Shown here: positions 22,824 to 31,556 of the stretch, one piece after another
How the letters are laid out: each line of letters begins with the position of its first letter
Numbering within the stretch: position 1 is the first letter of the stretch
Assembly: GCA_963667145.1 (NCBI GenBank)
Contig: OY762943.1
Span: 62,001-126,000 of the forward strand
Direction of reading: 5' to 3'
DNA: 64,000 nucleotides
Source: G963667145 sp963667145
GTDB taxonomy: Bacteria; Cloacimonadota; Cloacimonadia; G963667145
Made by a program: the position numbers and the translations under genes
Notes under the pieces: model-generated
What the model saw: the letters and a program-made list of their open reading frames with translations, nothing else
Told to the model about the DNA's origin: nothing
Databases searched by the model: none

Positions 22824-25532
22824 ATGGATAAATTAGTGTATTCATTCGGCGATTCGCACGCTGATGGTGATGCCGGAATGAAAAATCTTTTGGGAGGCAA
22901 AGGTGCTAACGTTGCACAAATGTGCAAACTTGGTATTCCTGTACCACCGGGATTTACGATTACTACAGAGGTATGTAATTATTATACAAAAAATGACAAT
23001 CAATATCCGCAAAACTTGGATAAAGAAGTCAAAGATGCTGTAGCCAAAATGGAAAACGAGATGAACTTGAAGTTTGGTGATGCTGCCAATCCTTTGCTTG
23101 TTTCCGTGCGTTCAGGAGCCAGAGTTTCCATGCCTGGTATGATGGACACGGTGCTTAATCTTGGCTTGAACGATGAGATTGTGCAAGGCTTGATAGCTAA
23201 GTCTGGCAACGAAAAATTTGCTTGGGACACCTATCGTCGCTTTATTCAAATGTATGCAGGTGTAGTGATGAGTGTGGAAGCTGCCAGCTGGGACGAGCAC
23301 GACCCGTTTGAAGTGGAAATCGACAAGATAAAAGCAGAAAACGGTGTTCAAGACGATGTGGATTTGGATGCTTCGGCTTTGCAAAAACTTGTGGAGAAGT
23401 TCAAGCAAGTGGTGAAAGATAAAGCAGGCAGAGAGTTTCCGCAAGACCCATATGAGCAACTTTGGGGTGCTATCAATGCTGTGTTTGGTTCTTGGAACAA
23501 TCAAAGAGCCATCACTTATCGTAAATTGAACAAAATTCCTGAAGATTGGGGAACAGCTGTAAACGTGATGGCGATGGTTTACGGAAATATGGGCGAAGAT
23601 TGTGCAACTGGTGTTGCTTTCACCCGTGACCCTGCTACTGGAGAAAAGCACTTCTTTGGAGAATTTTTGATAAACGCTCAGGGCGAAGATGTGGTTGCCG
23701 GAGTGAGAACTCCAGGACAAGTTACTCAAAAAGATTCTCAATCTTGGGCAAAAGAGCATGGAGTTAGCGAGGAAGAAAGACAAGCCAAGTATTTGTCGCT
23801 GGAAGAAAAAATGCCTAAGGCTTATGCTCATTTGGTGAAGGTGTACAAGAATTTGGAAAATCACTATAAAGATATGCAGGATATCGAATTCACTATCCAG
23901 CAAAATAAACTTTTTATGTTGCAAACTCGTAATGGCAAAAGAACTGCGGCTGCGGCTCTGAAGATTGCCGTGGATATGGTTGACGAAGGTTTGATTGATG
24001 AAAAAACAGCTCTTTTGCGTGTAGATGCTGGTTCTCTCGACCAATTGTTGCATCCTAATTTTGATACCTCTGCCAAGAATAAGCCAATCGCTAAAGGTTT
24101 GGCTGCCTCTCCAGGAGCTGCTGTGGGAATGGCTGTGTTCAGTGCAGATGAAGCCGAAAAAAGAGCTAACGATGGTCAACAAGTTATTCTTGTCAGAGTG
24201 GAAACTTCTCCTGAGGACATCAACGGAATGGCTGCTGCTCAAGGGATTTTGACTTCTCGTGGTGGCAAAACTTCTCACGCTGCTGTGGTTGCTCGTGGTA
24301 TGGGAAAATGCTGTGTGGCAGGTTGCGGAGAGTTGGCTATTGATTACAAAAAAAGGCTTTTTAGCGTAGGCGATGTTACCGTGAAAGAGGGCGAATGGCT
24401 TTCTTTGGACGGTTCTACGGGTGAGATTTTTGTTGGTCAGTTATCATTGGTTGAGCCGGAATTGAAGAGCGATTTCCACAAATTGATGGAGTGGGCAAGC
24501 AAGGTAAGCAAAATGCAGGTTCGCACCAATGCCGATACTCCTGCCGATGCTCAAAAAGCCAGAGAGTTTGGTGCAGTGGGAATTGGTTTGTGCAGAACGG
24601 AGCATATGTTTTTTGACCCACAAAGAATTAAGTCTATGCGTAAGATGATTTTGGCGAACAACACTGCCGAGCGTGAAGTTGCTTTGGCTGAGCTTTTGCC
24701 CTATCAAAGAGACGACTTCTACGGAATTTTGAAAGCTATGCAAGGGCTTCCTGTGACGATTAGACTTTTAGACCCACCTTTGCACGAGTTTTTGCCGATG
24801 GACGACGAAAATCAAGGCGAACTTGCAAAGGAGCTTGGAATTAGTTTGGAGCAAATCAAAACTAAGGTGAACGCTTTGCACGAGGTTAACCCAATGCTTG
24901 GGCACAGAGGCTGTCGTTTGGGCATCACTTATCCCGAAATCACCAAAATGCAGGTGCGAGCCATTATGGAAGCTGCTTGCCAGTTGACCAAGGAAGGCGT
25001 GGATGTTCATCCTGAGATTATGATACCGCTGATTGGCAAGAGTGAGGAGTTTATCGACCAAAAGCAAGTTGCCATGGAAGTGGTGGAGAAGGTTTTGCAG
25101 GAGACAGGACAATCTCCGAAATACGAAATTGGGACGATGATAGAGATTCCGAGAGCTGCTCTTACCGCTGATTTGATTGCTAAAGATGCTGAGTTCTTCT
25201 CATTCGGAACAAACGACTTGACTCAAATGTGTTTCGGCTATTCCAGAGACGACATCGGAACTTTCTTGCCGGAATATTTGGACAAGAAAATCTTGAAAGT
25301 TGACCCATTCCAAAGCATTGACCAAGAAGGTGTTGGGCAACTCGTGAAGTATGGTGTGGAGAGAGGACGATCAGTAAAGCCTAATTTGTCTGTGGGAATT
25401 TGTGGTGAGCATGGTGGAGACCCTGATTCCGTGAAATTCTGCTACAAAGTTGGAATGAACTATGTGAGTTGTTCTCCATATAGAGTGCCGATTGCTCGTT
25501 TGGCGGCTGCACAAGCGTCGCTTGAGGATTAG
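22824..25532 (+). CDS. ppdK: pyruvate, phosphate dikinase
   Basis: The 902-residue enzyme interconverts pyruvate, ATP and phosphate with PEP, AMP and pyrophosphate. The N-terminal ATP-grasp domain begins GGKGANVAQMCKLGIPVPPGF; the swivelling phosphohistidine domain has H485 in GGKTSHAAVVARGMG; the C-terminal PEP/pyruvate barrel has GLCRTEHMFF, EIPRAALTAD, SFGTNDLTQM and the catalytic C860 in VGICGEHGGDP. Length is typical. A GGAGG ribosome site lies seven bases before ATG. It is monocistronic, ending in a clear terminator. With PEP carboxykinase it would give flexible PEP/pyruvate exchange in an anaerobe using pyrophosphate energy. Confidence 0.97.
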   Translation: MDKLVYSFGDSHADGDAGMKNLLGGKGANVAQMCKLGIPVPPGFTITTEVCNYYTKNDNQYPQNLDKEVKDAVAKMENEMNLKFGDAANPLLVSVRSGARVSMPGMMDTVLNLGLNDEIVQGLIAKSGNEKFAWDTYRRFIQMYAGVVMSVEAASWDEHDPFEVEIDKIKAENGVQDDVDLDASALQKLVEKFKQVVKDKAGREFPQDPYEQLWGAINAVFGSWNNQRAITYRKLNKIPEDWGTAVNVMAMVYGNMGEDCATGVAFTRDPATGEKHFFGEFLINAQGEDVVAGVRTPGQVTQKDSQSWAKEHGVSEEERQAKYLSLEEKMPKAYAHLVKVYKNLENHYKDMQDIEFTIQQNKLFMLQTRNGKRTAAAALKIAVDMVDEGLIDEKTALLRVDAGSLDQLLHPNFDTSAKNKPIAKGLAASPGAAVGMAVFSADEAEKRANDGQQVILVRVETSPEDINGMAAAQGILTSRGGKTSHAAVVARGMGKCCVAGCGELAIDYKKRLFSVGDVTVKEGEWLSLDGSTGEIFVGQLSLVEPELKSDFHKLMEWASKVSKMQVRTNADTPADAQKAREFGAVGIGLCRTEHMFFDPQRIKSMRKMILANNTAEREVALAELLPYQRDDFYGILKAMQGLPVTIRLLDPPLHEFLPMDDENQGELAKELGISLEQIKTKVNALHEVNPMLGHRGCRLGITYPEITKMQVRAIMEAACQLTKEGVDVHPEIMIPLIGKSEEFIDQKQVAMEVVEKVLQETGQSPKYEIGTMIEIPRAALTADLIAKDAEFFSFGTNDLTQMCFGYSRDDIGTFLPEYLDKKILKVDPFQSIDQEGVGQLVKYGVERGRSVKPNLSVGICGEHGGDPDSVKFCYKVGMNYVSCSPYRVPIARLAAAQASLED

Positions 25533-25551
25533 TAAAAAAGTATAATAAAAG

Positions 25552-25580
25552 AAAGTGAGCCTGAAAAGGCTCACTTTTTT
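25552..25580 (+). terminator. terminator after ppdK
   Basis: AAAGTGAGCCT / AGGCTCACTTT forms an 11-bp perfect stem with a GAAA loop followed by T6. Confidence 0.93.
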
Positions 25581-25659
25581 GTTTAGTAAGGATTTTTTAC
25601 AATTTTCATTAGTAATTAGAATATTCTCTTACAGAGAGCCTCAATTTTACTTTTTTTAT

Positions 25660-25888
25660 GTTCTTTCCCTTTGAGTGACCAAAGCGAAAGAACCAAAGGT
25701 AAATTCAAAATCCTAAGCCTCGCCTCTAAAATATTCAACTCCTTCGCATTATTGTAAACTCAACCTGTGAAGTCCGAGAAGCAATTTGTTAGAGAGACGA
25801 CAGGTATCGCACAATAATTGACTTCAGTCGTTTTCTATTTTCACGAGGCTCAACTTGAAGGATTTGTAGCCACCCCGAGCGAAGCACT
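25660..25888. repeat. structured intergenic repeat, copy B
   Basis: This copy lies in the same orientation as copy A at 4674. It opens with hairpin GTTCTTTC-C-CTTTG (25660-25673) / CAAAG-C-GAAAGAAC (25680-25693), which occupies the position of copy A's T-rich hairpin but shares little sequence with it. From 25705 on it matches copy A closely, keeping AGCCTCG (25716-25722) / CGAGGCT (25844-25850), ATTATTGT / ACAATAAT and ACCTGT / ACAGGT unchanged, while the apical loop differs and is one base longer. Near its right end it lacks five bases present in copy A. Confidence 0.8.
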
Positions 25889-25901
25889 TTTTGTGCTGTG
25901 G

Positions 25902-25982
25902 ATTCCCGCTTCCGCGAGAATGAGGAGTGCTTAAACTTCTTGCTATTCTAATCCTCATGCCCGTGAAAGTGTGAATCCATTC
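25902..25982. repeat. short hairpin repeat, second copy (inverted)
   Basis: Read on the minus strand, this segment gives GCGGGAATCC preceded by CCTCATTCTCGCG and CGGGCATGAGGATTAGA, the same elements as 5209-5297 in opposite orientation. The hairpin ATTCCCGC-TTCC-GCGAGAAT at 25902-25921 has one mismatch. Confidence 0.65.
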
Positions 25983-26133
25983 TTTCTTCCTTTCCCCAAA
26001 ATTATCACTTATCCATTTTCAATTATCAATTGCCTCTTGTTTTATTTCCTTGCCAAATTTTTAAGAATTACGATTTTGACTGTAACGAATTTAGTTCAAC
26101 AGAAAGAAGTATAATTGTATATAGGAGAGAGAA

Positions 26134-28044
26134 ATGGGGCTTAGTATTGCACAGAAAATCATCAAAAATCATATTTTGCATGGAGAGGAAAAAATCGGGA
26201 ATGAAGTCAGCTTGAGAATCGACCAAACGCTTACTCAGGATGCCACTGGCACGGTTGCGTATTTGCAGTTTGAGGCAATGGGAGTGAAGCGTGTAAAGAC
26301 CGAATTGTCCGTTAGTTACGTTGACCACAACACCATTCAATCCGATTTCCGCAATGCTGATGATCATCGCTATTTGCAATCCATCGCCGCGAAATACGGT
26401 TTGCATTTTTCTCGTCCTGGCAACGGAATTTGTCATCAGGTGCATTTGGAAAGATTTGCTGTCCCTGGCAAAACTCTCATCGGTTCGGACTCGCACACGC
26501 CCACAGCTGGAGGAGTTGGTTCACTGGCTATGGGAGCAGGTGGATTGGACGTCGCCATGGCTATGGCTGGTGAAGGTTTCAACATCAAATATCCAAAAAT
26601 CTTGGGAATCGAGCTTACAGGGAAATTGCCTGATTGGGTCAGTGCCAAAGACGTTATTTTGGAGGTACTTCGCAGGATTGACGTGAAAGGTGGAGTTGGC
26701 TACATCATCGAATATTTCGGCGATGGAGTGAAAACCCTGAGTGTCCCTGATAGAGCGACTATCACCAACATGGGCACGGAAACTGGTTGCACCACTTCGA
26801 TATTCCCGTCGGATGAAGAGACCAAGAATTTTTTGATCGCACAAGGTAGAGGCAATCAGTGGGTGGAATTGTTGCCTGACGCTGATGTTAGCTACGACAA
26901 GATAATCAAAATTGATTTGAGCGAGTTGGAGCCGTTGGCGGCTTGTCCGCATAGTCCGGGATTGGTTAAGCCTGTGTCGGAATTGGCAGGAATGCAGGTG
27001 CAACAGGTTGGCATTGGTTCGTGCACGAACTCGTCTCTTCGCGATATGTCGGTTGTGGCTGACGTGCTGAATGGCAAGAGCGTCAGTGATAAGTTGCATT
27101 TGATATTGAATCCTGGCAGTCGTCAGGTGCTTGACCATTTGATAGAGGACGGAAAATTCGCTTCGCTGGTGCGTAGTGGAGCGAGGATTATGGAAAACGC
27201 TTGTGGTGCGTGCATCGGCATGGGTGCTGCTCCGTCCAGTGGAGCTGTGAGCGTGCGGACTTACAACCGCAATTTTTTTGGCAGAAGCGGTACGAAAGAC
27301 GCCGATGTTTATCTTGTTTCTCCTGAGACAGCTGTTGCCACGGCAATCAAAGGCGAATTTACCGACCCACGAACTCTGGAGATGCCTTGTCCGCAATTCA
27401 TTTTGCCCGAGAAGTTTATGATAAACGACAATATGATTATTCCGCCTCAGTCGGGGGAGAATGTGGAAATTTTGCGAGGTCCGAATATTGTGAAGCTACC
27501 CGAATTTGCTCCGTTGGATAGTGAACTAACTGGCAAGGTGCTTCTGAAGTTGGAAGATAATATCACCACCGACCACATCATGCCTGCTGGAGCAAAGATT
27601 TTGCCCTTGCGTTCCAATATTCCTGAAATTTCCAAGCATGTGTTTGAAGTGGTGGACGAAACTTTCTCCGCAAGAGCGTTGGCTGAAAACGGAGGATTTG
27701 TATTGGCAGGGGAAAATTATGGTCAAGGTTCCAGTCGTGAACATGCGGCTCTTGCACCTAAATATCTTGGAATAAAAGCTGTTATAACCAAGAGCTTTGC
27801 CAGAATCCATCTTGCAAATCTGATAAATTTCGGCATTGTTCCGCTCACTTTTGCCAATCCTGAAGACTATGATAAAGTCTCTTTAAACCAAGAAATTTCC
27901 GTGTTGATTGGCGACTTGAAAGACGAAAAAATTTATATGAAGGTCGGTGACAAGAAAATTGAGCTTCGTCACACATTGTCGGATTTGGACGCCGAGATAT
28001 TAAAAGCTGGAGGCAAATTGGCGTGGGTGAAAGCGAAAAAATAG
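26134..28044 (+). CDS. acn: aconitate hydratase
   Basis: The 636-residue enzyme isomerises citrate and isocitrate with a [4Fe-4S] cluster. The cluster cysteines are C297 (GSCTNSS), C357 and C360 (NACGACIGMG); substrate motifs include SDSHTPTAGGVGSLAMGAGG and GENYGQGSSREHAALAP. At 636 residues it is of the compact, mitochondrial-like class rather than the 890-residue AcnA. The gene is followed, with a 22-base overlap, by a small membrane protein. With isocitrate dehydrogenase at 32577 it would form an oxidative citrate-to-2-oxoglutarate branch supplying glutamate. Confidence 0.95.
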   Translation: MGLSIAQKIIKNHILHGEEKIGNEVSLRIDQTLTQDATGTVAYLQFEAMGVKRVKTELSVSYVDHNTIQSDFRNADDHRYLQSIAAKYGLHFSRPGNGICHQVHLERFAVPGKTLIGSDSHTPTAGGVGSLAMGAGGLDVAMAMAGEGFNIKYPKILGIELTGKLPDWVSAKDVILEVLRRIDVKGGVGYIIEYFGDGVKTLSVPDRATITNMGTETGCTTSIFPSDEETKNFLIAQGRGNQWVELLPDADVSYDKIIKIDLSELEPLAACPHSPGLVKPVSELAGMQVQQVGIGSCTNSSLRDMSVVADVLNGKSVSDKLHLILNPGSRQVLDHLIEDGKFASLVRSGARIMENACGACIGMGAAPSSGAVSVRTYNRNFFGRSGTKDADVYLVSPETAVATAIKGEFTDPRTLEMPCPQFILPEKFMINDNMIIPPQSGENVEILRGPNIVKLPEFAPLDSELTGKVLLKLEDNITTDHIMPAGAKILPLRSNIPEISKHVFEVVDETFSARALAENGGFVLAGENYGQGSSREHAALAPKYLGIKAVITKSFARIHLANLINFGIVPLTFANPEDYDKVSLNQEISVLIGDLKDEKIYMKVGDKKIELRHTLSDLDAEILKAGGKLAWVKAKK

Positions 28045-28487
28045 CAAGAGAAGAGAGTCAATTAGCGGAAGTTCGCTTGCTAAATAAAATCCTGAGCGAC
28101 CCAGAAGCCAGCAAAATTTACAAGATTTTGAAGGCGGATTTTCAGGTTATTTATTCGCATTCACAGAGTTTGATGGGTTTGACCACAATTTGCCTAACCA
28201 TCACAGGATTTTCTGGACCAAGGATTGCATCTTCTGGAGATTTCTCTCGTTATAGCATTGTTCTGGGTTTGTTTTTCGTGATTTTGTCCGTAATAATTTT
28301 GCTCATGGGACCGATTTATCCCAAGTGGATGAGTAGCCTCAAGGAGTTTGACCTCAACAAAGCTTTCACGATTTATTTCAAGCGTCGTGACTCCCGAACT
28401 CGCAAATATCGCTTGGCTTTGATTAGCTTGGTTTTGGGCTTAAGTTTTTACATGGCAAGTTTATTGGGCTATTTGTTGTCGCTATAA
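28023..28487 (+). CDS. small protein with three membrane helices, unknown
   Basis: A 154-residue protein with an N-terminal soluble helix and three hydrophobic stretches: SLMGLTTICLTITGF, YSIVLGLFFVILSVIILLM and LALISLVLGLSFYMASLLGY, with a basic loop (YFKRRDSRTRKYR) between the last two. A GTG start inside the aconitase gene is assumed because no later ATG fits; the exact start is uncertain. The layout resembles small helix-loop membrane proteins of the SLATT/Pycsar-TM kind, but no sensor or cyclase gene is next to it, so I do not assign that function. Confidence 0.55.
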   Translation: MGESEKIAREESQLAEVRLLNKILSDPEASKIYKILKADFQVIYSHSQSLMGLTTICLTITGFSGPRIASSGDFSRYSIVLGLFFVILSVIILLMGPIYPKWMSSLKEFDLNKAFTIYFKRRDSRTRKYRLALISLVLGLSFYMASLLGYLLSL

Positions 28488-28527
28488 TTTTTAAGATTTT
28501 TAATTATTTTATAAAAGTAGGTTAAGG

Positions 28528-29805
28528 ATGAAAGATTTGATTTTGAGTCTTCTTAGGCAAGAGGTGAAGCCTGCTGTGGGTTGCACCGAACCAGTGGCGA
28601 TAGCTTTGGCATCAGCGAAAGCGAGGGAATTTTGCAAATCGGGCGATTTTGAGCAGATAGAATTGATTTTGAGTGCTAATATCTTCAAAAATGGCTTGGC
28701 TGTGGGGATTCCCAAAACGACATTGCGGGGTTTGGAAGTTGCTGCTTTGGTAGGATTTTGGCATGGTGACGCCAGTGCGGGTTTGGAAGTGCTGCACAGT
28801 GTTGACGAGAGCAAGTTGACTAAGATTGACGACTATTTAGCGAAAGTGAAGGTTGCTATCGCCGATACGGACAAAAAGGTGTTCGTTCGAGTTCGGGTAA
28901 AAAGTAGCGACGGGATATTTCAAGCGACAATAGCTGATTTGCATGACAAATTTATCGATTATGGTGATGTCAAAAACCTGACTGTGTTGGAGGAAGAAAC
29001 AGCGATAAATGACGGAGAGTGTGATAAGTTCGCCAAAATTTTTGAGTTGGATGTTTACGATTTAATTCAAGAGGTGGAGAAAATTCCTGCTTCGGAGATT
29101 TTGTTCATGTTGGACGGAGCGAAGATGAACGAAGCTGTGGCGAAAATTGGTTTGTCGCGTCGCTATGGAATGGGCGTTGGATACACGATTAAGAAGTTGG
29201 TGGAAGAGGGCAGGATTGGCAATCACTTGCCGATGATGGCGTCTGAGCTTACCGCTGCGGCTGCTGATGTGCGAATGTCGGGTGCGGATATTCCTGTGAT
29301 GAGTTCCAACGGCAGTGGCAACAACGGTCTCACGGCAATTCTTCCGCTTGTGGCTTATGCCAAGATTTACAATCCTGACCCTGAGAAGTTGGCGAAAGCC
29401 GTGGCGATTTCGCATTTGGTCAATTTCTACATCAAAAACAGCATTGGCAGATTGTCGCCGATTTGCTCGTGCGGAGTCTCTGCTGGAGCGTCCAGTTCTG
29501 CTGGATTGGTGTGGCTTATGGGAGGAAACCGAGAGCAGATAGAAGGTGCGGTGAAAAATGTTTTTGGGAATGTAGCCGGAATGCTCTGCGATGGTGCGAA
29601 GAATGGCTGTTCACTCAAGCTATCCACTGCTGCCTATTTCTCCGTTGCCAGTGCTTTGTTCGCTTCCAAGGGAACTATCATCAAAGCAGGAGACGGAATA
29701 ATAGCTGAATCACTTAGGCAAACCATTCACAATCTCGGCAAAGTGAGTAATCGCGGTTTGTTCGCAGCCGACAGAGCTATGATAGATGTGATGCAAGAGA
29801 ATTAA
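28528..29805 (+). CDS. L-cysteine desulfidase (UPF0597/CyuA family)
   Basis: The 425-residue protein matches the UPF0597/CyuA family of oxygen-sensitive Fe-S enzymes that convert L-cysteine to pyruvate, ammonia and sulfide (some members act on serine). The characteristic VGCTEPVAIALA opening supplies C19; further conserved cysteines are C313 and C315 (PICSCGVSAGASSSAGLVW) and C354 and C361 (GMLCDGAKNGCSLK). MSSNGSGNNGLTAILP is another family hallmark. Its presence beside a cysteine synthase elsewhere (61361) suggests controlled cysteine turnover. An AGGTTAAGG sequence precedes the ATG. No regulator is adjacent. Confidence 0.85.
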   Translation: MKDLILSLLRQEVKPAVGCTEPVAIALASAKAREFCKSGDFEQIELILSANIFKNGLAVGIPKTTLRGLEVAALVGFWHGDASAGLEVLHSVDESKLTKIDDYLAKVKVAIADTDKKVFVRVRVKSSDGIFQATIADLHDKFIDYGDVKNLTVLEEETAINDGECDKFAKIFELDVYDLIQEVEKIPASEILFMLDGAKMNEAVAKIGLSRRYGMGVGYTIKKLVEEGRIGNHLPMMASELTAAAADVRMSGADIPVMSSNGSGNNGLTAILPLVAYAKIYNPDPEKLAKAVAISHLVNFYIKNSIGRLSPICSCGVSAGASSSAGLVWLMGGNREQIEGAVKNVFGNVAGMLCDGAKNGCSLKLSTAAYFSVASALFASKGTIIKAGDGIIAESLRQTIHNLGKVSNRGLFAADRAMIDVMQEN

Positions 29806-29826
29806 TTTTAAATTTAGGGAGGAAGA

Positions 29827-31122
29827 ATGAAAAATAAATTTCTAACGGTTTTGTTTTTAATTTGTGTTTTTTCTCTTTTTGCTGCTAAATCACCAAGTAC
29901 TGGAGAGCTTTTGGAAAAAGGTGTTGATGCTTTAAATAATAAAAATTATGCAAAGGCTCGCCGTATGTTTGAGAAATCTGAGAAGATGGACGAAACAACC
30001 AAATCGACAGCTTGTTTGGCTCTGACACACTATTGGGAAGGCAATTATAGCAAGGCTTTGGAATTGCTTGGCAAAATTGGAGATGAGCGAAAGGGCTATC
30101 CCTCTGTAGTTTTGCTTGAGGCGAAGTGCAATTACTATCTTGGAGAATATCGTCAGAGTTTTCGTTTGCTCAAATCTCTGCGGGAGCAGGACAGTTGTGA
30201 TGTGGACGTGAACATTTATCTGGGTTCGCTGTATGAGAAGTCAGGTAGTTTGTCCAATGCTGTTAAAGAGTATAAAATTGCTGAAAAGAAGAAGGACGAC
30301 CCTTTCCAAATCTATTATCGATTGGCAGTTTGTTATAGCACTCTGAGTGCATTTAGCAGTTCGTTGGAATACTACAAAAAAGCTATTAAGTTGGAACCAG
30401 ATTTTTTCCCTAGTTATTATGACTTGGGAATAACTTATTACAGAATGGGTGATTATGACAAATCTATTTCTACGGGAAAAAAGTCGTTGGCATTTGCCAA
30501 AAATGGGACGGACAGTCTGAACGCATATTATGTTATGTGCTTGTCTGCCACAGAGTCAAAAGATACTGTTTCCACAGATAAATATTTAAAATTGGCAACT
30601 CAAGTAAAAACTCTTAGCACCACTCCTGATTACGGTTTTAGTCTTTTTGCTGAACAAATGGGCAAGGACGATATTGCGTTGCACTTTTTCAATAAACTCT
30701 TGCAGAGCGAAAATAAGAAGATACTAAAATACACTTATGAAGGCTTGGGATATTTGTACATGCGGAGGAAAAAGTATAAAGAAGCTTTGAGATATTATAA
30801 AATTTTGGTTAATAATTTTGAGATAGAGGATAAGTCTTTGAAGCAAATTTATGTTAATATGGGTGCTTGCTATAAGCGAGATGAAGAGATGGAAGATGGG
30901 GTGAAATATACCAAGAAAGCCTTGAAGATTGACCCGGAATATTGTGAGGCTTTGTATAATCTTGCTTGTTATTACTCTCTGAAAAAAGAGAAATCCAAGA
31001 TGCTGAAATATCTGAAGAAAGCTATAAAAGTGAACGCGGAATTTGTTAAAGATTATGCAAAGTCGGACGAGGATTTTTATGAATACAGAGCAGACAAAGA
31101 TTTTTTGAAGTTGATTAGGTAG
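29827..31122 (+). CDS. exported TPR-repeat protein
   Basis: The 431-residue protein begins with a signal peptide (MKNKFLTVLFLICVFSLFAA) and consists almost wholly of tetratricopeptide repeats, for example YAKARRMFEKSEKM, YSKALELLGKI, FSSSLEYYKKAIKLEPDF, YKEALRYYKILV and EALYNLACYYSLKKEKSKML, perhaps nine or ten. TPR arrays are protein-binding scaffolds; an exported one could sit in the periplasm or in an outer-membrane complex. GGGAGGAAG precedes the ATG. It is followed by a lipoprotein and a probable barrel protein in a tight run. Confidence 0.8.
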   Translation: MKNKFLTVLFLICVFSLFAAKSPSTGELLEKGVDALNNKNYAKARRMFEKSEKMDETTKSTACLALTHYWEGNYSKALELLGKIGDERKGYPSVVLLEAKCNYYLGEYRQSFRLLKSLREQDSCDVDVNIYLGSLYEKSGSLSNAVKEYKIAEKKKDDPFQIYYRLAVCYSTLSAFSSSLEYYKKAIKLEPDFFPSYYDLGITYYRMGDYDKSISTGKKSLAFAKNGTDSLNAYYVMCLSATESKDTVSTDKYLKLATQVKTLSTTPDYGFSLFAEQMGKDDIALHFFNKLLQSENKKILKYTYEGLGYLYMRRKKYKEALRYYKILVNNFEIEDKSLKQIYVNMGACYKRDEEMEDGVKYTKKALKIDPEYCEALYNLACYYSLKKEKSKMLKYLKKAIKVNAEFVKDYAKSDEDFYEYRADKDFLKLIR

Positions 31123-31136
31123 AAATAGAAAAAATT

Positions 31137-31556
31137 ATGATGAAACCTTTGAGAATATTATTTTTTTGTTCATGTTGTTTGTTTTTTTTCGGTTGTAAAT
31201 ATTCACTTTCCGCAGAAAATGAGGAATACACTTTTACAGCTAAAATTTATTTTATCAATAAATCTAGTAGGACAGGCTATTTCTTTTTAAATAGTGATTA
31301 TTTTTTATTATCGAGTGAAGCTGATGATATGAAGCGTGTAAAAGTTAGCAGTGGCGATTCTTTATTGACTATATTTACTTGGAGTAGTGAAATCGAAGGA
31401 GATTATTATCGGAATTTATATGTTTATTGCAAGTATATGAGTTGGGATAAATTGGACGATAAAGTTTGGATAAAAGCAGATGCTATTACAAAAATTTACG
31501 TAACAGACGTTATTTCCGCTGAAGGCTATGCAACACCTAAATATTTTGATGAATAA
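31137..31556 (+). CDS. small lipoprotein, unknown
   Basis: A 139-residue product whose N-terminus (MKPLRILFFCSCCLFFFGC) is a lipoprotein signal with lipobox FFGC. The mature part is rich in strands (YTFTAKIYFINKSSRTGYFF) without a recognised domain. ATG 31140 is an alternative start. It is 14 bases after the TPR gene and overlaps the following gene by eight bases, so the three are probably translated together. The region is more AT-rich than its neighbours. Confidence 0.6.
   Translation: MMKPLRILFFCSCCLFFFGCKYSLSAENEEYTFTAKIYFINKSSRTGYFFLNSDYFLLSSEADDMKRVKVSSGDSLLTIFTWSSEIEGDYYRNLYVYCKYMSWDKLDDKVWIKADAITKIYVTDVISAEGYATPKYFDE

Larger units (their letters stand above)
25581..26133. other. 550-bp non-coding region with repeats
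   Basis: No credible gene lies between ppdK and the aconitase. It holds the structured repeat copy B (25660-25888), the short hairpin repeat (25902-25982) and about 150 bases of AT-rich leader for the aconitase (TATAGGAGAGAG before its ATG). Confidence 0.7.
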
